Shown one piece after another: positions 55,309 to 64,000 of a stretch of 64,000 nt of DNA. The notes under the pieces are model-generated. The model did no database searches. It was not told the DNA's origin and was given only the letters and a program-made list of their open reading frames with translations. Position 1 is the first letter of the stretch, and every line of letters starts with the position of its first letter. Source of the DNA: Corynebacterium lemuris (GTDB lineage Bacteria > Actinomycetota > Actinomycetes > Mycobacteriales > Mycobacteriaceae); assembly GCF_024919295.1 (NCBI RefSeq), contig NZ_JANWTC010000010.1:1-64000 (forward strand), read 5' to 3'. Both the position numbers and the translations under genes were made by a program.

Positions 55309-55545
55309 ATGTCGGCTATTTGCCAGGTCACGGGACGTAAGCCGCAGTTCGGCAAGACCGTCTCGCACTCGCACCGACGCCACTCGCGCCGTTGGAACCC
55401 CAACGTGCAGCGTCGTCGGTTCTTCCTGCCCTCTGAGGGCCGGACCATCACCCTGAATGTTTCCACCAAGGGCCTCAAGGTCATCGACCGCGACGGCATC
55501 GAGTCCGTCGTGGCCAAGATCCGTGCACGTGGGGAGAAGATCTAA
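55309..55545 (+). CDS. rpmB: Ribosomal protein L28
   Basis: A 78-residue L28: [21 protein letters not shown] at the start and [12 protein letters not shown] after. Only one Cys remains, so it is a non-zinc form. AGGAG at 55293-55297 precedes ATG 55309. It is the first of four ribosomal genes. Confidence 0.96.
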   Translation: MSAICQVTGRKPQFGKTVSHSHRRHSRRWNPNVQRRRFFLPSEGRTITLNVSTKGLKVIDRDGIESVVAKIRARGEKI

Positions 55546-55548
55546 GTC

Positions 55549-55713
55549 ATGGCACGTAATGACATCCGTCCGATCATCAAGCTGAAGTCTACGGCTGGCA
55601 CCGGTTACACCTATGTCACCCGCAAGAACAAGCGCAACAACCCCGACCGCATCTCCCTGATGAAGTTTGATCCGGTTGCCCGCAAGCACGTCGAGTTCCG
55701 CGAGGAGCGATAA
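55549..55713 (+). CDS. rpmG: Ribosomal protein L33
   Basis: A 54-residue L33 ([19 protein letters not shown] at the start, then [13 protein letters not shown]). It has no cysteine, unlike zinc-binding L33. It starts 3 bases after the rpmB stop. Confidence 0.95.
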   Translation: MARNDIRPIIKLKSTAGTGYTYVTRKNKRNNPDRISLMKFDPVARKHVEFREER

Positions 55714-55716
55714 TTC

Positions 55717-56022
55717 ATGGCCAAGAAGTCTAAGATCGCCAAGAATGAGCAGCGCAAGGAGATCGTCGCCCGCTACGCGGAGCGTCGCGCAGAGCTCAAG
55801 GCAATCATCCGTAACCCGAACACCTCTGACGAGGACCGTCTGGATGCGCAGTTCGAGCTGAACCGTCAGCCGCGCGACGCCGCCAAGGTTCGCGTCCGTA
55901 ACCGCGACGCACACGATGGTCGCCCCCGCGGTTTCCTCCGCAAGTTCGGTCTGTCCCGTGTCCGTATGCGCGAGATGGCTCACCGCGGTGAGCTGCCGGG
56001 CGTCCGTAAGTCCAGCTGGTAA
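55717..56022 (+). CDS. rpsN: Ribosomal protein S14, long zinc-free form
   Basis: A 101-residue S14 of the long type: [14 protein letters not shown], then [21 protein letters not shown], where the zinc form would have CxxC. The C-terminal [20 protein letters not shown] is typical. It starts 3 bases after rpmG. Confidence 0.96.
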   Translation: MAKKSKIAKNEQRKEIVARYAERRAELKAIIRNPNTSDEDRLDAQFELNRQPRDAAKVRVRNRDAHDGRPRGFLRKFGLSRVRMREMAHRGELPGVRKSSW

Positions 56023-56034
56023 GGAGTGGCGAAC

Positions 56035-56283
56035 ATGAAGCGCACCAACCATAAGAAGGCGCGGATGGAGCAGTCCCGCCGCCCGAAGAAGAACCCCCTC
56101 AAGGCTGAGGGCATCGAGAAGGTGGACTACAAGGACGTCAAGACCCTTCGTCTGTTCATCTCCGACCGCCACAAGATCCGTTCCCGCCGCGTGACCGGCC
56201 TGACCCCGCAGCAGCAGCGTCAGGTCGCCACCGCAGTGAAGAACGCACGCGAAATGGCTCTCCTGCCGTTCACCAGCCGCTAA
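56035..56283 (+). CDS. rpsR: Ribosomal protein S18
   Basis: An 82-residue S18: [21 protein letters not shown], then [18 protein letters not shown] and [19 protein letters not shown]. No cysteines. AAGGAG at 56021-56026 with eight-base spacing supports ATG 56035; a GTG at 56026 would overlap it. It ends the rpmB-rpmG-rpsN-rpsR unit. Confidence 0.95.
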   Translation: MKRTNHKKARMEQSRRPKKNPLKAEGIEKVDYKDVKTLRLFISDRHKIRSRRVTGLTPQQQRQVATAVKNAREMALLPFTSR

Positions 56284-56349
56284 ACCGGTTGACAGGACGC
56301 AACAGCGCACTTTTGCCGCTGGCCGTGTGACACGGTAAAAGTACCCCCG

Positions 56350-56386
56350 ACCCGCCCCTTCCGATATTTCGGAGGGGGCGGGTTTT
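56350..56386 (+). terminator. Terminator of rpmB-rpmG-rpsN-rpsR
   Basis: A 15-bp GC-rich stem with one mismatch (56350-56364, 56369-56382) and TATT loop is followed by TTTT. The next promoter box (TATCTT, 56389-56394) starts right after. Confidence 0.9.
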
Positions 56387-56388
56387 GT

Positions 56389-56394
56389 TATCTT
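56389..56394 (+). promoter_or_regulatory. -10 box for a leaderless transcript
   Basis: TATCTT, then seven bases, then ATG 56402, directly after the terminator of the ribosomal operon. Confidence 0.55.
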
Positions 56395-56401
56395 CGAGAT
56401 C

Positions 56402-57217
56402 ATGCTGCACCCTTCGCTGCGCGACCTGGCCGAGCAGGCCCCCCTCTCCCCCACCACCGCCACCGCCCGCGGGGTGCTCGTTGAGGCGCAGCAGCTGCTG
56501 CGCAACGCCCTGGAGCACCGGACCCCGGAGACCCTCCTTGCCGGGTGGTTCTCCGACCTGGTGCTGGCCACGCTGGGGTGCCCGGCGGTCGTCGAGAAGC
56601 TCTCCGCCCCCGTCACACCCACCGGAGCCTTCGCGCGTGGTGACGCCCTGCCCACCTCAGCGGTGGTCTGGTTCGCGGAACCGGAGATGGACACCTCGGA
56701 ACTGGTCGGGTTGCTCACCTCCGCGGGACTCACCGTCGCGGAGCCGCCGACGGACGGGGCCGGCCTGCTCGCCGCGCGTGTCGACGCCGGGCTGGTCACC
56801 CCCGCCACCGTCGCCGGCGAACTGCTGGAGCTGGCGATCTCCCACCGCCCACCGGCCCTGCGCGCCCTGGCGGGTCTGCCGGACCCGGACGTCATGGTCG
56901 ATGTCACCGCGGCCCTGCTGCGTCCCATCGCCGACGTGGCCCGTTGGGCGGCCCCGGCGGAGCGCTCCACGCTGGACAGGCTCGCCGCCGGCCACAACCG
57001 GGAGCTGCTCACCGGCGAGGAGGTCGAGGCCCTCTCCCAGGCCTGGGAGACGGGGCTGGCGCTGCAGTTCGGGCGGTGGGCGGACCGGGTGGACTCCCGC
57101 CCCGCGACCCTGGGTGATCTGCCTGCCCTGCACCGCAGCGCCTATGGCGCCGCGGCCCGTCAGGTCGCGGGTGTGCTGCGCGCCCTGGCCGGACGCCACG
57201 GCCTCCCCCTCGACTGA
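56402..57217 (+). CDS. Degenerate nucleotidyltransferase-like protein (DUF294-like)
   Basis: A 271-residue cytoplasmic protein. Residues 70-100 (GAFARGDALPTSAVVWFAEP) line up with the G-S/G-x-x-x-G-E...S-D-x-D motif of GlnD/DUF294 nucleotidyltransferases, but the catalytic Asp pair is missing (Ala-Val-Val). The remaining 170 residues resemble the helical substrate-binding partner domain. It may therefore be a non-catalytic, regulatory relative. The assignment is tentative. It stands alone before a TetR gene. Confidence 0.7.
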   Translation: MLHPSLRDLAEQAPLSPTTATARGVLVEAQQLLRNALEHRTPETLLAGWFSDLVLATLGCPAVVEKLSAPVTPTGAFARGDALPTSAVVWFAEPEMDTSELVGLLTSAGLTVAEPPTDGAGLLAARVDAGLVTPATVAGELLELAISHRPPALRALAGLPDPDVMVDVTAALLRPIADVARWAAPAERSTLDRLAAGHNRELLTGEEVEALSQAWETGLALQFGRWADRVDSRPATLGDLPALHRSAYGAAARQVAGVLRALAGRHGLPLD

Positions 57218-57266
57218 CGCTGGTATCTTTAGGCGAACAGAAACCACCAGGAAGGAGTGGCCCACG

Positions 57267-57935
57267 ATGGCAGGTGCAGTCGGACGTCCGCGCAAGCACA
57301 GCCCGCGTCGACGTGGCTCCACGGCCCGGGAGGAGATCCTCGACGCCTCCGCCGAGCTCTTCACCACCCAGGGCTTCGCCTCGACCTCCACCCACCAGAT
57401 CGCCGACGCCGTCGGCATCCGCCAGGCCTCGCTGTACTACCACTTCCCGTCAAAGACCGAGATATTCCTGACCCTGCTGAAATCCACCGTCGAGCCGTCC
57501 ACGGAACTGGCCACCGCCCTCCATGACTCGGAGGTCTCCCCCGCCCTGCGGCTGTGGGCGCTCGTCGCCGCCGAGGCGCGTCTGCTGCTGTCCACCCGGT
57601 GGAATGTGGGCAGGCTCTACCAGCTGCCGGTGGCCTCCTCCGCGGAATTCGCCGAGTACCACACTCAACGCACGGAGCTGCGGAACCTCTTCCGCAGCCT
57701 GGCGCAGGCGATCGTCGGGGCGGATGACCCCCGCGCGGATCTGCCCTTCCACATCGCCCTGTCGGTCATTGAGATGCGCGGCAACGACGGCACTCCCGCG
57801 GCGCCGCTCTCACAGGCCGAGCTCCCCGCCATCGCCGTCATGCTTGCCGACGCCGCCCTCGACGTCCTCCACGCTGAACATCCCGCCGACCGCGTCGAAC
57901 ACACTCTGGCGCTGATCAACGCCGCTGACGGCTGA
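57267..57935 (+). CDS. TetR-family regulator
   Basis: A 222-residue TetR regulator. After a basic start (GRPRKHSPRRRG) the DNA-binding domain spans about residues 18-65, with EEILDASAELFTTQGF and the recognition stretch TSTHQIADAVGIRQASLYYHFPSK typical. The ligand domain lacks hints of the inducer. AAGGAG at 57252-57257 precedes ATG 57267. It overlaps the convergent CitE-like gene by 20 bp. It may regulate a neighbour, but none is clearly controlled. Confidence 0.9.
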   Translation: MAGAVGRPRKHSPRRRGSTAREEILDASAELFTTQGFASTSTHQIADAVGIRQASLYYHFPSKTEIFLTLLKSTVEPSTELATALHDSEVSPALRLWALVAAEARLLLSTRWNVGRLYQLPVASSAEFAEYHTQRTELRNLFRSLAQAIVGADDPRADLPFHIALSVIEMRGNDGTPAAPLSQAELPAIAVMLADAALDVLHAEHPADRVEHTLALINAADG

Positions 57936-58737
57936 GGATCCGCTCTGCCTGGCTGACCAGCGGGGCGTCGATCATCACGCCATCGATCTGGAAGGCACCG
58001 GAGTTCCCCCGCGCGCCGTCCAGGACCTTCTGCGCCCATTCGATCTGCTCCGCCTCCGGCCGGAAGGCCTCCCGTACCGCCGCCACCTGGGCCGGGTGGA
58101 TGCAGGCGGTGCCGAGGAAGCCGGAGCGGGCCGCATCGAGTGCCTCTGCGAGCTGCCCGTCGGTGTCGCGGAAATCGGCGTGGATCGCGTCAACGGCGAA
58201 TTTCCCGGCGGCCGCCGCATGGATGAGCACCTGTGCCCGCGCGTGACGGATCACCTCCCGGTAGGTGCCCGCCCCGGATTCATCCGCCTGCCGCCGGGAG
58301 TGGGTGCCGCCGAGCAGGGTGATCAGATCCTCCGCACCCCAGAACAGCCCGGTCACTACCTCATGGTTGACGATCTCCCGGATGTTCACCAGCGCCTGGG
58401 GAGTCTCGATCATCGCGATGACGCCCAGCCCCGCCAGACCGGCCGGAACCTGTTCCCCGACCTTGGGCACCATCACCGTGCCGATGCCCAGCTCCCGGGC
58501 CAGCGCCACATCAGCGGCGAAACCCTCCGCGTCGGGTCCGGTGGTGCGCAGGATGGTGCGGGCCAGGTCCAGCTCGGCACCGCGGATGTTGTCGTGCATG
58601 GTGTCCCGGTCGCCGGTGCCGGCACCGTCCTCCAGATCAACGATGACGGTATCCGCCCGGTCGAAGGCCTTGGCCAGCAACTCTGGTCGGTGGGCGGGGG
58701 CGAAGAGGAGGGCGGGGCCAACAGGATGCGATGTCAT
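57916..58737 (-). CDS. HpcH/HpaI aldolase family, CitE-like lyase/thioesterase
   Basis: A 273-residue TIM-barrel protein of the CitE/malyl-CoA family. VIVDLEDGAG near residue 32 and MVPKVGE, followed by MIETPQALVNIREI with the metal Glu, form the active site. The closest candidates are citramalyl-CoA or malyl-CoA lyases and the free-standing CitE-like enzymes of mycobacteria; no CitD/CitF partners are nearby. TAATAT lies five bases before ATG 58737. It overlaps the TetR stop by 20 bp. Confidence 0.86.
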   Translation of the reverse strand: MTSHPVGPALLFAPAHRPELLAKAFDRADTVIVDLEDGAGTGDRDTMHDNIRGAELDLARTILRTTGPDAEGFAADVALARELGIGTVMVPKVGEQVPAGLAGLGVIAMIETPQALVNIREIVNHEVVTGLFWGAEDLITLLGGTHSRRQADESGAGTYREVIRHARAQVLIHAAAAGKFAVDAIHADFRDTDGQLAEALDAARSGFLGTACIHPAQVAAVREAFRPEAEQIEWAQKVLDGARGNSGAFQIDGVMIDAPLVSQAERILSRQRR

Positions 58738-58745
58738 GTCCGATA

Positions 58746-59594
58746 TTATGCCCGGCAGTTCACGGCGGGAAGCGCCGGGAGTTGTTGCGCCAGTTCGGTG
58801 AGCATGGCCTGACCGTCCGCATACTGCCCGGAGGCGGGGCGGGCGACAAGCGCCACCGCACCCATCCCCTGTCCCCCATCTGTGGGCAGCAGACCGAACT
58901 GCCGGACCACGTACCGCCCGTCCGGATCCGGCCCCCAGCCGCCCTTGTAGCGGGCCCCGGGGATGGTGCCGAGACCGTAGTCCTGCCCGGGGGTTATCTG
59001 CCCCATCGCAGCCAGCACAGGTTCCGCGCCGACCAGACAGGGCAGGTGTGCAGCGAAGGCCACCTGATCCTGGGATGTCCAGCGGGTCTGCCCGAAGCTG
59101 CTGAACTCCGGGCGGGTGACAGCCGTCTGCACGGCCGTGTGTACCCCGGCCTCCGCGAGCACCGCCTCCGTGGCCTGTCCCGCCTCCTCCGGGGTGCCCA
59201 GGGAAAGCCAGAGTTGTTGCGCGGCCTGGTTGTCCGAAACCGTGATCGCCGCCTGGACGGTGCTGATCAGGGCAGGGTCCCGGCGCAGGGCTGCCACCGC
59301 GATGGGGACCTTCACCGTCGACCAGGCCGGGGCATCCTGGACCAGCCCCGATGTCCGGGCCTGCTCACCGTCGAGGAAGGCCACCTCCGCTTCCCCGCCG
59401 TACCGGGCGATGACCCGGTCCACCGCCTCCTGAACCACATCCGGCGCTGCACGGGGTTCCGGTGACAGGGGGTCAGGAGTGGAGGTGGGGGTCACCCACA
59501 CCGTCACGGTCGGCGGGGGTGTCTGCGGCGGTGACGGACTGCAACCGCCGAGGAGGGCAGCGGTCAGCAGCCCCGTAACCAGCCGTTTTCTCAC
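58746..59594 (-). CDS. Lipoprotein of the class A beta-lactamase/transpeptidase fold
   Basis: A 282-residue serine-hydrolase-like lipoprotein. The signal peptide ends in a lipobox (LLGGC near residue 16), followed by a Pro/Thr-rich linker. The enzyme domain has WSTVK (SxxK active site), SDN in ISVSDN-like context (TVSDNQAAQQ) and KGG near the end in place of KTG. All three motifs are present, so catalysis is possible. GTG 59594 overlaps the stop of the upstream gene as GTGA, so the two are coupled. Role: cell-wall modification or beta-lactam resistance, undecided. Confidence 0.8.
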   Translation of the reverse strand: MRKRLVTGLLTAALLGGCSPSPPQTPPPTVTVWVTPTSTPDPLSPEPRAAPDVVQEAVDRVIARYGGEAEVAFLDGEQARTSGLVQDAPAWSTVKVPIAVAALRRDPALISTVQAAITVSDNQAAQQLWLSLGTPEEAGQATEAVLAEAGVHTAVQTAVTRPEFSSFGQTRWTSQDQVAFAAHLPCLVGAEPVLAAMGQITPGQDYGLGTIPGARYKGGWGPDPDGRYVVRQFGLLPTDGGQGMGAVALVARPASGQYADGQAMLTELAQQLPALPAVNCRA

Positions 59595-60148
59595 GAGATG
59601 TAGACCACGGCGTTGTTGCCGCCGGTGCAGGTCACATACCAACTGGTCTCCCGGCAGTTCATGGCGTAGCTCTGCCCGGTCACCGGGCTCCAGGCGTAGA
59701 CCGTGGCGTTATGCAGGCCGGTGATCGCCCGGTTCTCCAGGTAGGCGTTCGACACGTTCATCGCGAAGGCCTCCGAGGTGTTGGAGGAACCGACCCAGAC
59801 GTTCTCCAGGTAACCGCCTGCACTGATCAGCGTGCCGGGCACACCGGATGAGGGTACGGGTGCCGGAGCTGGGGCCGGTGCCGGTGCCGGAGTCGGGGCG
59901 GGTGCCTCAACAGTGACCGTCACCGGGGAGGGAGGGGGTGCAGGGGGTTCTGCTGTGGCGGTGACCGTGCCGGCCGCCCCCTGCCCCTGCACCGGTGGGC
60001 GGGAGGAGGTGAACCACCAGATTCCCCCGATCAGGCCCGCTGCGAGGAAGACAGCCAGGAGTCCGATGAGCACCCAGAGCACGGCGTTCGAGGAGGAACG
60101 TGGGGGCGGTTCCGGCTGCCAACCACTCCGGTACATGTCTGTGTCCAT
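59591..60148 (-). CDS. Membrane-anchored protein with Pro-Ala linker and small extracellular domain
   Basis: A 185-residue protein with one membrane helix (about residues 22-46), a long Pro/Ala/Val linker (about 52-100, including APAPAPAPAPAP) and a C-terminal domain of about 80 residues. That domain (FAMNVSNAYLENR, then YAWSPVTGQSYAMNC and YVTCTGGNNAVVYIS) resembles the extracellular tail on some actinobacterial Ser/Thr kinases and lipoproteins; it has two cysteines that could pair. AGAGGAGG precedes ATG 60148. It overlaps the lipoprotein gene by 4 bp. Confidence 0.8.
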   Translation of the reverse strand: MDTDMYRSGWQPEPPPRSSSNAVLWVLIGLLAVFLAAGLIGGIWWFTSSRPPVQGQGAAGTVTATAEPPAPPPSPVTVTVEAPAPTPAPAPAPAPAPVPSSGVPGTLISAGGYLENVWVGSSNTSEAFAMNVSNAYLENRAITGLHNATVYAWSPVTGQSYAMNCRETSWYVTCTGGNNAVVYIS

Positions 60149-60254
60149 CCGGACCTCCTCTGGTTATAACCACTGTCCTGAGTCTAACCCGCAGATCAGG
60201 TGGAATCCGGGATGCGATGTTTTCTATACCGTGTGGTTATCCAGCCACTGAAGA

Positions 60255-60295
60255 CACCTCGCCCCGCGGTCCACAGGGGATCGCGGGGCGAGGTG
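60255..60295 (-). terminator. Hairpin downstream of purH
   Basis: Fourteen-bp arms (60255-60268, 60282-60295) with a 13-nt loop, 18 bp past the purH stop. No strong T-run on the minus strand. Confidence 0.65.
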
Positions 60296-60312
60296 GGAGA
60301 ACGGCGCAGGCG

Positions 60313-61870
<1,558 letters not shown>

Positions 61871-61881
<11 letters not shown>

Positions 61882-62494
61882 GGATGAACTCAACCTTCCT
61901 GGTGGTCTCGTCGATGGTTGCCGACCGCAGCACGGACACAATGAGCTGCCGTTCGATCTTCTTGATCCGCTCGTGGAGGGAATCTTCTGTGTCATCGGTC
62001 TCCACCTCGACCGCCGCCTGGGCGATGATGGGGCCCGTGTCCACGCCCGCGTCGATGAAATGGACGGTGGAGCCGGTGACCTTGACCCCGTGGGCGAGCG
62101 CGTCACGGACGGCATGTGCGCCCGGGAACGACGGCAGCAGCGCCGGGTGGGTGTTGATGATGCGTCCGTCGAAGCGGGCGAGGACTCCTGCGCCGAGGAT
62201 CTTCATGAACCCGGCCGAGACAATGATGTCCGGGTTGATCTCCGCGATGGTGTCGGCCAGCGTGACGTTCCAGGCAGCGCGGTCATCACCGAGCTCCACT
62301 ACCCGCGTATCGACGCCCGCCTTTTCCGCACGCTCCAGCGCCGTGCAGGGCACGTCCGCGATAACGAGGGAGACCCGATAGCGGTCGCCCTGGTTGTCCA
62401 GGATGGCCTGCAGCAGCGTACCGCTGCCGGAAACGAGTACGACGACCCCCATCGGGCCGTCGTTCGGGATGTTCTGATCGAGGGTGGAAGTCAC
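61871..62494 (-). CDS. purN: Phosphoribosylglycinamide formyltransferase
   Basis: A 207-residue GART that transfers formyl from 10-formyl-THF to GAR in purine synthesis. It has [16 protein letters not shown] (phosphate loop), SAGFMKILG, the catalytic [14 protein letters not shown] with the active His near residue 116, and [13 protein letters not shown]. Upstream is perM (10 bp gap) and downstream purH, the same order as Rv0955-0957. Confidence 0.96.
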
Positions 62495-62504
62495 TCCTGT
62501 CAGC

Positions 62505-64000
62505 CTAGTCCCTACGTTCCGGATCTTCGGCTTTACCGTTGTCTTCCTGGGATTCGGCAGTCTCCTCCGATTCGCCCGCAGTCTCCTCCTCGGGTTCTTG
62601 CATCAGCTCCTCAGCGGCCTCCCCCTCAGTGGCCTCCCCCTCGGCGACTTCCTCCTCAGTGGGCTCTTCCTCGGCTTCCACCTCTTCGTCCTCGACGATT
62701 TCGCTGTCGATGACCTCCTCAATGGTCTCCTCGGGTTCGGGTTCGGGGTCGGGTTCGGTCTCGGGCGCCGCTGCCGGTTTGGCGGGCTTCGCGGCGCGAC
62801 GGTCAGCCAGGCGACCGAGAAGTGCCGCTGCCACGCCGATACCGGCAGTCCAGGCCAAGGCCAGTCCGGCGGTCAGCCAGATCATGGGTCCGCCGGTGCC
62901 CAGATGGCCGATCTCCCCCCACGTGAGGTAGCTGAAGATGAGCACCAGGACAGCCGTGACTGCGCTCGTCGCCAGGGTCTGCCGGATGTTGAAACGGACA
63001 TTGCTCAGGACGTAGGCAACGGCGATCGAGGTGACCAGCAGCAGGGTGATCGACCAGGGATGCGCCCAGGCGGGGATGAGTGCCAGCAGGGGCAGCGGCG
63101 GCAGGGCGGTCAGGTCGATGGCGTAGAGGGAGATGGAGGCCGCCCCCAGGTGGAATTCCGAGCCCAGCAGTACCGTGATCACGGCGATGACCGCGTTGGG
63201 CAGGTAGAGCAGGCTGATCAGAGAGGAACCGACCATGCCGGGCCCACCCGCGTAGATGGCCGCCAGTTCGGTCTGCCTGGACCAGCCGGTGAAGAGGAGG
63301 ACCAGCATGACCACCAGTGCGGCCGCGGAGAGCAGAAGAAGGATGCGGACGGCGGTGGCGGTGGCGTCGACAAGCCACTCGGGAGCGTTGTAGCGGCGCA
63401 ACAGGGCACGCCACAGCCGCCCGCCCATGCCGGTCGCCAGAGCCAGAAGGTGGACCAGCAGGGTCCGGGCAACTGCCTGCCCCACCGGCGGCGGGCCCAC
63501 GTCGAAGACCCGGCCGGCGTCCCACATCATCCCGGTGGCGATGAACGTGAGCACCAGGGGGACCACCACGGCACTGAGCGCCAGCACCAGGAGGTCCGCC
63601 ATACTCACACGGTCACGGACCGCCACGTGCACCCGCCGGGCGATGAGGGCGGCCAGCCCCATCGCGGGCAGCAGCGGCAGCACGCCGAGGACGATGCCGC
63701 CAGCGGAAACCGGGACAAGGTTGAGGATCAGCCACAGCTGCGCAATCGTCGCGGGCAGTGCGGCCAGGGAGGTTCCGGTGAACAGGAGGCCGGCGAGGGC
63801 GAACACGATGAGGACGAGCACCACGACCCCGTTGGGTACGAGGACCACGGGGAGGTAGCGGCGCAACCGACCGCGGAGGCCGGTGGGTGCCTGTTGTTCC
63901 GGTGCCGGCCGGGGGGTTGCCGCGCGGCCTGCGGTGGTGCCGCCGGCGCGCATCCTGCGTGGGCGCCGACCGGGCCTGGACTGGGGGCTGGTCTTCTTGC
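62505..64000 (-). CDS. perM: PerM/DUF6350 integral membrane protein (partial at window edge)
   Basis: A polytopic protein of at least 498 visible residues, with about ten membrane helices from about residue 50 to 400 and an acidic Glu-rich tail (about 410-490). DUF6350 proteins upstream of purN are PerM; in mycobacteria it stabilises the divisome at low magnesium. An ATG at 63953 exists, but the frame continues as basic coding-like sequence to the window edge (KKTSPQSRPGRRPRR), so the true start is probably to the right. Confidence 0.83.
   Translation of the reverse strand, partial: KKTSPQSRPGRRPRRMRAGGTTAGRAATPRPAPEQQAPTGLRGRLRRYLPVVLVPNGVVVLVLIVFALAGLLFTGTSLAALPATIAQLWLILNLVPVSAGGIVLGVLPLLPAMGLAALIARRVHVAVRDRVSMADLLVLALSAVVVPLVLTFIATGMMWDAGRVFDVGPPPVGQAVARTLLVHLLALATGMGGRLWRALLRRYNAPEWLVDATATAVRILLLLSAAALVVMLVLLFTGWSRQTELAAIYAGGPGMVGSSLISLLYLPNAVIAVITVLLGSEFHLGAASISLYAIDLTALPPLPLLALIPAWAHPWSITLLLVTSIAVAYVLSNVRFNIRQTLATSAVTAVLVLIFSYLTWGEIGHLGTGGPMIWLTAGLALAWTAGIGVAAALLGRLADRRAAKPAKPAAAPETEPDPEPEPEETIEEVIDSEIVEDEEVEAEEEPTEEEVAEGEATEGEAAEELMQEPEEETAGESEETAESQEDNGKAEDPERRD

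Noticed and set aside
59833..59905. Short tandem repeat of a GGTGCC/GGAGCC type
   Set aside because: It encodes the Pro-Ala linker of the minus-strand membrane protein, so it is coding low complexity rather than a mobile or CRISPR repeat.

Overview
The window looks like chromosomal DNA of a high-GC Corynebacterium. Three things point there: a mycothiol-dependent maleylpyruvate isomerase (gentisate branch of the low-G+C/actinobacterial type), corynebacterial marker genes (rpf2, pmt, betP, the galU-glp-rimJ-glpR operon, mprAB-pepD) and many promoters with a TAnnnT box only 5-9 nt before the start codon. From memory, the backbone order (pth, ispE, ksgA, rpf, tatD, metG, rsmI, pmt, rimJ, moeA-like, galU, cyclo-ligase, mscL, moaB2, pepD, mprB, mprA, rpmF, purH, purN, perM) matches the M. 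tuberculosis interval Rv1014c-Rv0955. Nearly all of the window is coding, and I saw no prophage, insertion sequence or CRISPR array.

Region 1 (1-7150): a first peptidyl-tRNA hydrolase gene, then a complete 3-hydroxybenzoate/gentisate catabolic island. genK-genH (uptake and 6-hydroxylation) run leftward, and genR plus genD-genF-genM (ring cleavage, isomerisation, hydrolysis to pyruvate and fumarate) run rightward. Inverted repeats fitting the GenR operator lie in both control regions, and hairpins flank the island. Region 2 (7150-14100): gapB, a nitronate monooxygenase-like gene, a second pth, a 27-residue small ORF, prfC, a DsbD/LysE-like membrane protein and an RraA-like protein. Region 3 (14100-18100): divergent aceA and aceB (glyoxylate shunt) around a 476-bp control region with a GlxR-type site and G/C tracts of the RamA type.

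Region 4 (18100-28900): a mix of housekeeping and poorly known genes: a DUF6882-like protein, an acyl-CoA hydrolase/hydratase, a HAD phosphatase, PPK2, a peroxiredoxin-like protein, an ABC-F ATPase, an SOS-box-controlled DUF222-HNH protein, ispE and ksgA. Region 5 (28900-44230): DJ-1/PfpI, rpf2, tatD, a cyclase, a RecQ-like helicase with a phosphoribosyltransferase-like tail, an MFS exporter, metG, betP, rsmI, pmt, a zinc-finger membrane protein, DoxX, the alkylation-repair pair ogt-tag, and tRNA-Ala(CGC), which overlaps the tag stop codon on the other strand.

Region 6 (44270-54500): the galU-glp-rimJ-glpR operon (gephyrin-like cell-division protein and its membrane receptor), a folate cyclo-ligase, a SAF-domain protein, mscL, and the envelope-stress unit mprA-mprB-pepD-mog. 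Region 7 (54500-64000): two ribosomal-protein operons (rpmE2-rpmF leftward; rpmB-rpmG-rpsN-rpsR rightward) whose products lack zinc-ribbon cysteines, a degenerate nucleotidyltransferase-like protein, a TetR regulator, a CitE-like lyase, a membrane protein/lipoprotein pair, purN-purH and perM, which runs off the right edge.
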